The notes below the pieces were generated by a model that was not told where the DNA came from, ran no database searches, and saw only the letters and a list, made by a program, of their open reading frames with translations. This document shows, in pieces, positions 6,796-12,986 of a DNA stretch of 13,591 nt. Source of the DNA: Patescibacteria group bacterium (GTDB taxonomy: Bacteria; Patescibacteriota; Patescibacteriia; Patescibacteriales; VMTK01); assembly GCA_018896595.1 (NCBI GenBank), contig JAHIME010000084.1, forward strand, positions 1 through 13,591. The letters are read 5' to 3'. The position numbers were made by a program, and so were the translations under genes. Each line of letters opens with the position of its first letter. Position 1 is the first letter of the stretch.

Positions 6796-7719
6796 ATGAT
6801 TAACATATACTATCGCTCGGTTAAAGAAGCAAAGGTGAGCATTATTGATAATTTTCGCCATAGCTCTTGGATTGATGTTTGCGACCCGGCTGAAAATGAA
6901 ATTGAAAAAATTATTGAGCTGTTCGGGATTGACAAAAGCTTGCTCTCCGACGCCCTTGACCAATTTGAGGTGCCGCGTCTGGAAATGGAAAACGGAATAA
7001 CTTATGTTTACACCCGCGTGCCGGAAAAAGTCAATAATGAAATCATCACCATGCCATTACTAATAGCTATTGGCAAGGATTTTATTTTAACATTATCCAA
7101 AGAAAAATTTAATTTTTTTGAAGATTTTATCAATGGCAAAAAAACCGTTTATACCACACAAAAAATACAATTTTTTCTTAAATTATTTTTCGCCGTCAAT
7201 GAAAAATACAATTTTTTTCTGCATGATATTAATAAGCGGCTGAGAACCATAAAAATTCGCCTTGAGAAAATAGACACTAAAGATATTGTGCAGTTTGTTG
7301 AATTTGAGCGAACGCTTAACGATTTTTTGTCAGCGCTCGTGCCGACAAATTCAGTTCTGCAAAAACTGCTAATAGGCAGTCATATTGAGCTTTATAGCAA
7401 AGACAAAGATTTGATTGAAGATCTTTTTCTGGGCAATGGCCAGCTGATTGAAATGTCCAAGTCAACCTTGAAAAATGTGATAAATATCCGCGATACTTAT
7501 TCTAATATTATGACCCATAATTTAAACCGCACAATGAGGATTTTAACTTCCCTGACCATTCTTTTAACCATACCTACCATGATATTCAGTTTTTTCGGCA
7601 TGAATGTCAATCTGCCGTATTCATCCCATCAGTTTTCATATTTAGCCGTCGTTTGTTTTACATTCCTGATTTCTTTAATATTAATTATTTTATTTATTAA
7701 AAATCGCTGGCTGCGATAA
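6796..7719 (+). CDS. corA: CorA-family divalent metal ion transporter
   Basis: The 307-residue protein is a CorA-type channel for Mg2+ (or Co2+/Ni2+) in the inner membrane, working as a pentamer. The signature GMN motif is at 268-270, at the end of the first of two C-terminal membrane helices (about 249-267 and 281-301), followed by the periplasmic loop NVNLPYSSHQF. The N-terminal two-thirds is the cytoplasmic funnel domain, with DALDQFEVPRLE (53-64) typical of the family, and a long stalk helix (about 165-248). The usual basic C-terminal end (IKNRWLR) is present. Only 7 bases separate it from tRNA-Trp, with no Shine-Dalgarno sequence. In most bacteria secE and nusG follow this tRNA instead. 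Confidence 0.92.
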   Translation: MINIYYRSVKEAKVSIIDNFRHSSWIDVCDPAENEIEKIIELFGIDKSLLSDALDQFEVPRLEMENGITYVYTRVPEKVNNEIITMPLLIAIGKDFILTLSKEKFNFFEDFINGKKTVYTTQKIQFFLKLFFAVNEKYNFFLHDINKRLRTIKIRLEKIDTKDIVQFVEFERTLNDFLSALVPTNSVLQKLLIGSHIELYSKDKDLIEDLFLGNGQLIEMSKSTLKNVINIRDTYSNIMTHNLNRTMRILTSLTILLTIPTMIFSFFGMNVNLPYSSHQFSYLAVVCFTFLISLILIILFIKNRWLR

Positions 7720-7726
7720 CATTCGT

Positions 7727-7807
7727 ATGTATAAAAAAAGAAAAGTTGCTTTAAAGAAGCATAGAAAAAAGCAAAGCAAGAAAATTAAATCATTGCGCTT
7801 CAGGTAA
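7727..7807 (+). CDS. Very small basic protein, bS22/AURKAIP1-COX24-like
   Basis: A 26-residue open frame starts 7 bases after corA. More than half of its residues are Lys, Arg or His; it reads KKRKVALKKHRKK (3-15) and ends SLRFR. The KKR..KKHRKK pattern resembles the tiny ribosome-associated bS22 proteins and the AURKAIP1/COX24 domain (mS38 in mitochondria), which bind rRNA in the small subunit. The family assignment rests on this short motif only. No Shine-Dalgarno sequence is seen, as for most real genes here, and the gene lies on the same strand as corA. A random AT-rich stretch could also encode Lys-rich peptides, so existence of the protein is likely but unproven. Confidence 0.6.
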   Translation: MYKKRKVALKKHRKKQSKKIKSLRFR

Positions 7808-7819
7808 TTTTTATGCGAT

Positions 7820-7848
7820 TTGACTTTTTTAAAAAAATTTAGTAAATT
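7820..7848 (+). promoter_or_regulatory. Candidate purL promoter
   Basis: TTGACT (7820-7825) and TAAATT (7843-7848) are 17 bp apart, giving a start near 7855 and a leader of about 155 bases before purL. It is the best -35 match seen in the window. Confidence 0.5.
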
Positions 7849-7860
7849 AAACGGATAAAC

Positions 7861-7896
7861 AAACAAACCCGGGAGGAAAAGGAGGGTTTGTTTTTT
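7861..7896 (+). terminator. Hairpin with T run in front of purL
   Basis: A 10-bp stem, AAACAAACCC (7861-7870) with GGGTTTGTTT (7884-7893), is followed by further T residues to 7896. The 13-base loop is purely purine (GGGAGGAAAAGGA). It can serve as the terminator of the corA transcript. Because it lies just downstream of the predicted purL start site, it could also act as an attenuator. Which one holds cannot be told from sequence. Confidence 0.55.
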
Positions 7897-7969
7897 GTGT
7901 TTTTGGTCTTTGAAAACTTGTTTGTTAAATAGTGTTAGTAAATAAAGAAAATGAAAGGGGGATGAATTC

Positions 7970-8008
7970 GTGAATAGGAAAATTAATATCATGGAAGGAG
8001 GTAAATGA
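7970..8008 (+). other. Possible 12-codon upstream ORF overlapping the purL ribosome site
   Basis: A GTG codon lies 8 bases after GGGGG (7957-7961) and opens a frame of 12 codons that stops with TGA one base before the purL ATG. Its last codons contain the purL Shine-Dalgarno sequence. It could couple translation to purL; it could equally be chance in a leader rich in G. Confidence 0.25.
7995..8002 (+). promoter_or_regulatory. Strong Shine-Dalgarno sequence of purL
   Basis: AAGGAGGT lies 7 bases before the purL ATG at 8010, a near-perfect match to the 16S anti-Shine-Dalgarno. It is the only such site in the window; other genes start without one. It fixes the purL start and hints at a different origin for this gene. 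Confidence 0.85.
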
Positions 8009-8009
8009 A

Positions 8010-10490
8010 ATGTTGCATTTGTACAGACAGGAAAGTTCGGAATTTGAGCATTGCTTCAATATTGAAACATCCGCCCCACTCACCTCGGAAGAGCTTACGC
8101 GCTTAAAGCGCATTTTAGCGCATGGTTTCATTGCCGAAACCGTAAGCGAAAGTAGTTTTTTAAATGGTGAAGGGAAGGCGGTAGAAGCGGGGCCGCGGAT
8201 GAATTTCGCGACCGCGTTTTATGCCAATGTGTCGCAAATTTGCAATGACACATTGCTTCAGAAAGTGGTCAGGATTGAGCGATCACGGCGAATAATATCG
8301 CCATCAGGAGAGATACTCAAATACGACCGAATGATTGAATGCGTTTACGCTGAACCGCTCGTGTCTTTTGGCCCGGGAATAAAGCCGGAGCAGGTTAAAG
8401 TGATTCCGCTTATGGAGCAGGGGCCGGACGCCTTAATTCTGCCCGGGTTGGCAATGGACGAATGGGATCGCGACTTCTATCACGATTATTTCGTCAAGCA
8501 GCATGGACGCAACCCGACTAATGTGGAGATTGAGGACTTGAATAATACTAACAGTGAACATTCTCGGCATGGTTATTTTAAGGGCCGGCAAATCCACGAT
8601 GGCGTAGAAATGCAGGAAACTCTATTGGAAATCGTACAGTCCACTTTAAAAGCAAATCCAAATAACTCGGTGATCGCATTCATGGACAATTCAAGCGGTA
8701 TACGGGGATATGACATTTGGACGATCGCGCCGGAAACACCGGGTCAGCCGTCTCGGTTCGTAAAGAAGCAATTTCGCTACAACATTATTTTTACCGCGGA
8801 AACGCATAACTTTCCCACCGGAGTAGCGCCTTTTCCGGGAGCTGAAACCGGTACCGGCGGACGGATACGCGATATTCAGGCAACAGGGCGGGGAGGATTG
8901 GTCATCGCTGGATCAGCCGGTTATTGCGTCGGACATCTCTTGATACCCGGATACAACTTACCATGGGAAAACTCGAAAGATGTCTATCCATCAAACTTGG
9001 CGCCTTCGCTTGAAGTGGAAATCAGAGCCAGCGACGGCGCTTCGGATTACGGCAATAAGTTTGGCGAACCGGTGATACTTGGCTTTACCCGCTCATTTGA
9101 CCAGCGTCTGCCTTCAGGCGAACGCTGGGGCTGGGGCAAGAAGCTGATGTTTACCGGCGGTATCGGACAGATGGATGATCGGCATACTGATAAAGGCAAG
9201 GCCGAAAAAGGACTTTTAATCGTCCAAGTCGGCGGTCCGGCTTATCGGATCGGCGTCGGCGGCGGCGCGGCTTCCAGCATGCTTCAGGGCGAGAATGAGG
9301 AAAAACTTGACTTTAACGCTGTTCAGCGCGGAGATGCGGAAATGGAGCAGAAAATGAACCGTGTTGTCCGGGCTTGCGTGGAAATGGGCGATGACAATCC
9401 GATTGTCAGTATCCATGACCAAGGCGCGGGCGGACCGGCCAATGTGCTTAAGGAATTAGTGGAAAAAGCCGGTGGCAGGATTGAGTTAAGAAAAATTACT
9501 CTTGGCGACCCGACATTATCCGTTTTGGAAATTTGGATTGCCGAATACCAGGAAAGAAACGGCTTCCTTATTCATCCGGATCGATATGCAGAGTTTGAGG
9601 CAATCTGCCATCGGGAGAAAGTGAAATGCGAAAAGCTTGGTGTTGTTACCGGCGACGGTCGTTTTACAGTTTATGATGAACTTGACGGTTCTACGCCGGT
9701 TGACTTGGAATTAGATAAAGTGCTTGGGAGCATGCCGCAGAAAACCTTTACAGACAAGCGAATCAACCCAGCCTTGAAGCCGTTGGAAATTCCCACGGAT
9801 ATGAAAGTGGATGAGGCCATTGAATTAGTGCTTAAGAATGTTGCAGTCGGCTCAAAGCGTTTTTTAACCAACAAGGTTGATAGGAGCGTTACCGGCCTTA
9901 TAGCCCAACAGCAGTGCTGCGGACCATTGCAGCTTACTGTCGCAGATGTGGCAGTGGTTGCCCAAAGCCATTTTGGCTTGACGGGCGCGGCAACTTCCAT
10001 CGGTGAACAGCCGATAAAGATGCTTATCAATCCGGCGGCTGGCGCGAGAATGGCGATCGGAGAAGCATTGACTAATATCATTTGGGCAAAGCTTTCCGCT
10101 CTTGAAGACATTAAATGTTCAGCCAACTGGATGTGGGCGCCTAAACTGCCCGGCGAAGGCGTGGCGATTTACGATGCCGTTTTAGCGATGCGGCGTTTAA
10201 TGATTGAGCTGGGTATAGCGGCAGACGGCGGCAAGGATAGTTTGTCTATGGCTTTGCGGGACGGAGATGAAACCATCAAGTCGCCTCGCGAGCTGGTGAT
10301 ATCGGCTTACTGCACAATGCTTGATATTCACAAGGTAGTTACCCCTGATATCAAGCGTCCCGGTCAAAGCCACTTACTGTTCGTGGATTTGGCTTATGGC
10401 AAATGCCGTTTGGGCGGGTCTATTTTCGCTCAGGTCTTGAAGCAAATTAGCAACGTATGTCCCCGATATGGAGAATCCCCAGTCTTTTAA
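8010..10490 (+). CDS. purL: Phosphoribosylformylglycinamidine synthase, N-terminal and synthase part (frame broken)
   Basis: The first 826 codons belong to the large, single-chain FGAM synthase, which makes FGAM from FGAR, glutamine and ATP in purine synthesis. In order: PurS-like N-terminal region (1-150), the linker with LNNTNSEHSRHGYF (177-190), first synthase domain with ETHNFPTGVAPFPGAETGTG (264-283), GVGGGAASSM (415-424), DQGAGGPANVL (470-480), then the second synthase half with CCGPLQLTVADVAV (636-649) and AADGGKDSLSM (737-747). The family match holds to C817-P818; the remaining 8 codons are out of frame and end in TAA. Removing one C from the CCCC at 10461-10464 restores a continuous 1261-residue protein, normal for this enzyme. 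Codon use is more GC-rich than in neighbouring genes. No other purine gene is in view. Confidence 0.93.
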   Translation: MLHLYRQESSEFEHCFNIETSAPLTSEELTRLKRILAHGFIAETVSESSFLNGEGKAVEAGPRMNFATAFYANVSQICNDTLLQKVVRIERSRRIISPSGEILKYDRMIECVYAEPLVSFGPGIKPEQVKVIPLMEQGPDALILPGLAMDEWDRDFYHDYFVKQHGRNPTNVEIEDLNNTNSEHSRHGYFKGRQIHDGVEMQETLLEIVQSTLKANPNNSVIAFMDNSSGIRGYDIWTIAPETPGQPSRFVKKQFRYNIIFTAETHNFPTGVAPFPGAETGTGGRIRDIQATGRGGLVIAGSAGYCVGHLLIPGYNLPWENSKDVYPSNLAPSLEVEIRASDGASDYGNKFGEPVILGFTRSFDQRLPSGERWGWGKKLMFTGGIGQMDDRHTDKGKAEKGLLIVQVGGPAYRIGVGGGAASSMLQGENEEKLDFNAVQRGDAEMEQKMNRVVRACVEMGDDNPIVSIHDQGAGGPANVLKELVEKAGGRIELRKITLGDPTLSVLEIWIAEYQERNGFLIHPDRYAEFEAICHREKVKCEKLGVVTGDGRFTVYDELDGSTPVDLELDKVLGSMPQKTFTDKRINPALKPLEIPTDMKVDEAIELVLKNVAVGSKRFLTNKVDRSVTGLIAQQQCCGPLQLTVADVAVVAQSHFGLTGAATSIGEQPIKMLINPAAGARMAIGEALTNIIWAKLSALEDIKCSANWMWAPKLPGEGVAIYDAVLAMRRLMIELGIAADGGKDSLSMALRDGDETIKSPRELVISAYCTMLDIHKVVTPDIKRPGQSHLLFVDLAYGKCRLGGSIFAQVLKQISNVCPRYGESPVF
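10461..10464 (+). other. Frameshift site in purL
   Basis: In frame the ribosome reads TGT CCC CGA TAT and meets TAA at 10488. Skipping one base (TGT CCC GAT ATG GAG) continues straight into the conserved C-terminal part. The site is a run of four C, where a CCC-decoding tRNA could re-pair one base forward. It may be a real mutation, a recoding site or a sequence error. Confidence 0.9.
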
Positions 10491-11796
10491 AAGGGCGCTA
10501 AAGATCGTTCAGGAGTTGATTGATCAAGATGTGGTGCTTGCAGGTCATGACATAAGCGACGGCGGTTTAGCGGTCGCTCTAATGGAAATGGCATTCGCCG
10601 GCAACTGCGGTTTTAATGTTCATCTTGATGAAAAGGCAGGCGTCTTTCAAAGAATGTTTGCCGAAGAGCTAGGGCTGGTTATTGAATATGATCCCATCAA
10701 TACGGATCAGGTATTAAGTAGATTCAGAAACGGCGGAATTCCGGCAACCGTGCTCGGTTCAACCACTGAGAATAAAAATTTGTACTTTGGCTATAATGGC
10801 AGTATTGGTTTCCATCTGTTCATGGAAAAGGCGAGAAGCTGGTGGGAAGAAACATCTTATCAGATAGAACGTTTGCAGGCTAATTCTAAATGCGCGGATG
10901 ATGAAAAGAAGAATATCTTCAGCCGTCGAAACCCGATGTATAAGGCATCATTCACCCCAACAGGACCGGTTGAAGTGCCGGATGCGGTACGCGATCAATT
11001 TCCAGTTGCGATCCTTAGAGAAGAAGGCAGTAATGGAGACAGGGAAATGACATCGGCGTTCTATATGGCTGGATTTAGGCCATGGGATGTTAATATGAAG
11101 GACCTTTTGGATGGCCGTGTATCTCTTGATCGATTTCGAGGATTAGTCGCAGTAGGCGGTTTTTCTTACGCCGACTATCCTGACAGCGCTAAAGGATGGG
11201 CCGCTGTTATCCGGGAGAATCCGAGGATTAAGCAGATGTTTGATGATTTTTACAGTCGTTCCAATACCTTCAGCTTGGGAGTCTGCAACGGCTGTCAGTT
11301 GTTTGCCCTTTTAGGGTGGGTGCCATGGTCCGGCATACCGGATAAGGAGCAGCCGCGGTTTATTTTGAACGCTTCCGGCCGTTTTGAGTCAAGATGGTCA
11401 ACGGTAAGAATTATACCCAGCCCGGCAATTATGTTTAAGGATATGGGCAATTCGGTACTCGGCGTTTGGGTGGCCCATGGCGAAGGCAGGTTGCATATCC
11501 CGAAAAAGAAAATTTATAAAGAGATGGTTAAAAAGAGATTAGTGTCCATGGTTTATGTAAATGATAATGGAGATTTAACAGAACAATATCCTTATAATCC
11601 TAACGGCTCGCCGCACGGCATCACCGGGATTTGCACCCCGGACGGCCGGCATCTGGCAATGATGCCGCACCCTGAACGAGCGTTTCTGAAATGGCAATGG
11701 GCTTATTTGCCGGAAGAGCTTAATAAGGAATGGCCGGCATCACCTTGGTTCAAAATGTTCCAGAACGTTTACGCTTGGTGCGCGGATAATCCGTAA
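10468..11796 (+). CDS. purL: Phosphoribosylformylglycinamidine synthase, C-terminal and glutaminase part (frame broken)
   Basis: This frame carries the rest of PurL. Residues 1-110 complete the second synthase domain (GHDISDGGLAVALMEMAFAG, 26-45). From about 178 it is the class I glutamine amidotransferase domain that supplies ammonia: GGFSYADY (230-237) at the oxyanion site, the nucleophile C273 in SLGVCNGCQ, and the His-Glu pair H401/E403 in MMPHPERAF. All glutaminase catalytic residues are intact, so the coding sequence shows no decay other than the frame break. The ATG at 10468 falls inside a domain and has no Shine-Dalgarno sequence, so independent translation of a working protein is unlikely; the true frame continues from the upstream part. 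Two good hairpins close the transcript downstream. Confidence 0.92.
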   Translation: MENPQSFKRALKIVQELIDQDVVLAGHDISDGGLAVALMEMAFAGNCGFNVHLDEKAGVFQRMFAEELGLVIEYDPINTDQVLSRFRNGGIPATVLGSTTENKNLYFGYNGSIGFHLFMEKARSWWEETSYQIERLQANSKCADDEKKNIFSRRNPMYKASFTPTGPVEVPDAVRDQFPVAILREEGSNGDREMTSAFYMAGFRPWDVNMKDLLDGRVSLDRFRGLVAVGGFSYADYPDSAKGWAAVIRENPRIKQMFDDFYSRSNTFSLGVCNGCQLFALLGWVPWSGIPDKEQPRFILNASGRFESRWSTVRIIPSPAIMFKDMGNSVLGVWVAHGEGRLHIPKKKIYKEMVKKRLVSMVYVNDNGDLTEQYPYNPNGSPHGITGICTPDGRHLAMMPHPERAFLKWQWAYLPEELNKEWPASPWFKMFQNVYAWCADNP

Positions 11797-11804
11797 ATCA
11801 CAAC

Positions 11805-11833
11805 CGGTCCCTGTTTCTTTGAAGCAGGGACCG
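11805..11833 (+). terminator. GC-rich hairpin after purL
   Basis: CGGTCCCTGTTTC (11805-11817) pairs with GAAGCAGGGACCG (11821-11833), 13 bp with one G-T pair and a 3-base loop, starting 8 bases after the purL stop. It lacks a T run, so it may protect the 3' end or slow polymerase rather than terminate by itself. Confidence 0.5.
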
Positions 11834-11910
11834 AACTTTCTAAGGAGTATACCGGCTCCAAATAAAAATTCGGAGACGGTGAAACATTGTTTTATTAATA
11901 TCCGCATAAA

Positions 11911-11941
11911 GGGGAATTGCGATTCAATTCCCCCTTTTTTT
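11911..11941 (+). terminator. Rho-independent terminator of purL
   Basis: GGGGAATTG (11911-11919) pairs with CAATTCCCC (11925-11933) around a 5-base loop, followed by C and seven T (11935-11941). It is a strong terminator for the plus strand. Confidence 0.85.
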
Positions 11942-11953
11942 ATTTTCCAAAAT

Positions 11954-11986
11954 AAAAACCGCTCCGGTAACACCGGAGCGGTTTTT
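11954..11986. terminator. Bidirectional terminator between purL and the HTH gene
   Basis: A perfect 15-bp stem, AAAAACCGCTCCGGT (11954-11968) with ACCGGAGCGGTTTTT (11972-11986), carries a T run on either strand. It sits between two convergent genes and can end both transcripts; the minus-strand HTH gene stops 20 bases away. Confidence 0.85.
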
Positions 11987-12005
11987 GCCGTATGCAATAA
12001 GCTTT

Positions 12006-12341
12006 TTACCCTCGCCATTTTTCAATATACTGCCCTATGCCGAATTGTTTAAGCTTGTTTTTTAATTTATTTTTACTATGGAGATATATGATCATTGAAG
12101 CGAGCTCAACAAAATAGCGGTTTTTGACAATTTTATATTTGATAATCTTTGACTGGATGGCGCGCCTGATAGTTTTTGCCTGCACCCCGCCTATTTTTGC
12201 CGCTTCTGAAATTGAAAACCAGATGGGTTTGGCGATATTTTTAGTTAAAACATTAACCTCAAGAATATTATCGTATTTTCTTTTCTTCGCCTCCTCGTTA
12301 ATTGCCGGATTATCAAGTTGTGGATTAGTAATTTTTGCCAT
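12006..12341 (-). CDS. Small helix-turn-helix DNA-binding protein (excisionase/MerR-like)
   Basis: The 111-residue protein has a basic, probably disordered N-terminus (1-38) and then a helix-turn-helix of the excisionase/MerR type: SISEAAKIGGVQAKTIRRAI (43-62), followed by the wing-like IIKYKIVKNRYFVEL (66-80). The C-terminus (YLHSKNKLKNKLKQFGIGQY) is basic and looks like a helix that could dimerise. I do not recognise a named family. It stands alone on the minus strand, convergent with purL and sharing a terminator with it. Two nearly identical perfect palindromes lie 10 and about 68 bases in front of its start, one over the likely -35 region and one in the leader. This suggests it represses itself; that is inference. 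A phage- or element-derived regulator is a possible origin. Confidence 0.75.
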   Translation of the reverse strand: MAKITNPQLDNPAINEEAKKRKYDNILEVNVLTKNIAKPIWFSISEAAKIGGVQAKTIRRAIQSKIIKYKIVKNRYFVELASMIIYLHSKNKLKNKLKQFGIGQYIEKWRG

Positions 12342-12350
12342 ATTTTGTAT

Positions 12351-12378
12351 TTTTAGTCTACATTCTTGTAGACTAAAA
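12351..12378. promoter_or_regulatory. Perfect palindrome 1, candidate operator
   Basis: TTTTAGTCTACA (12351-12362) and its exact reverse complement TGTAGACTAAAA (12367-12378) flank TTCT. It starts 10 bases before the HTH start codon, in the predicted leader. A terminator is unlikely because the 3' flank is A-rich on both strands. Confidence 0.7.
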
Positions 12379-12395
12379 TATAAAAAATTACTAAA

Positions 12396-12401
12396 ATTAT
12401 A
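12396..12401 (-). promoter_or_regulatory. Candidate -10 box of the HTH gene
   Basis: Read on the minus strand this is TATAAT, with a weak TGTAGA 17 bp upstream that falls inside palindrome 2. Transcription would start near 12389, just upstream of palindrome 1. Confidence 0.4.
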
Positions 12402-12408
12402 TAAATTA

Positions 12409-12444
12409 TCATTTTTAGTCTACATTCTTGTAGACTAAAAATGA
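12409..12444. promoter_or_regulatory. Perfect palindrome 2, candidate operator
   Basis: TCATTTTTAGTCTACA (12409-12424) and TGTAGACTAAAAATGA (12429-12444) are 16-bp perfect arms around the same TTCT spacer as palindrome 1. The inner 28 bases are identical in both. The centres are 62 bp apart, close to six helical turns, so proteins bound to both would face the same side. Confidence 0.7.
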
Positions 12445-12454
12445 GTTAATAAAT

Positions 12455-12599
12455 GTCATTCTGAGCCCGCAGGGCGAAGAATCTCTGGTAAGACGGAAGA
12501 AATAAGATTAAACTCCATACATTATCAATGAATATTTTCGTCTAACCTAAGATCCTTCGCGAAGTTTATCCTGAGCGAAGCCGAAGGGCTCAGGATGAC
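12455..12599. repeat. MITE-like pair of inverted REP-type repeats
   Basis: GTCATTCTGAGCCC (12455-12468) recurs inverted at 12586-12599 with one mismatch, enclosing about 117 bases without a gene. The right part folds further (ATCCTGAGC 12568-12576 with GCTCAGGAT 12588-12596) and contains the palindrome CTTCGCGAAG (12555-12564). The motif resembles common GTCATTCTGAGC...GAAGAATCT repeats of bacterial intergenic regions. It could be a short non-autonomous element or two separate REP units. Confidence 0.55.
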
Positions 12600-12629
12600 A
12601 AAGAGAAGGAATTATTCAATGTTCTTAAT

Positions 12630-12657
12630 TTAAAGTCTAATGTGTTGTAGACTAAAA
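12630..12657. promoter_or_regulatory. Degenerate third copy of the HTH-type palindrome
   Basis: The right arm TGTAGACTAAAA (12646-12657) is identical to that of palindromes 1 and 2. The left arm (12630-12641) matches at 8 of 12 bases, and the spacer is GTGT. It may be a weaker binding site or a decaying copy. Confidence 0.45.
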
Positions 12658-12723
12658 GTTTATTATATCTTCTCATATTATTTTAAAAAATGCAAGAGCG
12701 AACTTAAATTATGAAATACTTTA

Positions 12724-12986
12724 CTCCCTCCTCTTGTATAAGAGGAGGGCTGGGGTGGAGTAGCTCCCTCCTCTTGTATAAGAGGAGGGCTGGGGTGGAG
12801 TTAAAATAAATCAAACTCCATCCTATCCTTCCTCTTATCCAAGAGGAAGGGACTAAATAACTCCTCCCTCACCCTCCTCTAATCTTAGAGGAGGGGATGA
12901 AATATAATTCCCTCCTCTTGTATAAGAGGAGGGCTGGGGTGGAGTAGCTCCCTCCTCTTGTATAAGAGGAGGGTTGGGGTGGAGTT
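12724..12986. repeat. Cluster of six REP-like hairpin repeats
   Basis: The unit is a hairpin CCCTCCTCTT-GTAT-AAGAGGAGGG followed by a CTGGGGTGGAGT tail. Units on the plus strand are at about 12724-12761, 12763-12801, 12907-12945 and 12947-12985; two diverged units lie inverted at about 12815-12852 and 12861-12899. The first and last pairs form an 82-bp direct repeat (12725-12806 and 12909-12990) with one difference. No gene is found in the 736-base spacer 12342-13077 other than these repeats and the palindromes. Confidence 0.8.

Noticed and set aside
6697..6963. 88-codon minus-strand frame across tRNA-Trp and the start of corA
   Set aside because: It is antisense to the tRNA and to a well-supported corA coding sequence and has no family resemblance.
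10468..11796. Second half of purL as an independent gene product, like the split PurL/PurQ system
   Set aside because: The break falls inside the second synthase domain and not at the glutaminase boundary, there is no ribosome site before the ATG, and removing one base joins both parts exactly.
11819..12052. 77-codon plus-strand frame after purL
   Set aside because: It runs through three hairpins, two of them strong terminators, and has no recognisable features.
12124..12438. 104-codon plus-strand frame opposite the HTH gene
   Set aside because: It is a hydrophobic shadow of the minus-strand HTH coding sequence; the HTH frame has a recognisable DNA-binding motif and a sensible start and terminator.
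12351..12444. The two palindromes as transcription terminators
   Set aside because: Both arms are flanked by A-rich sequence on the downstream side of either strand, so no T run follows the hairpin; the perfect symmetry and conserved spacer fit protein-binding sites better.
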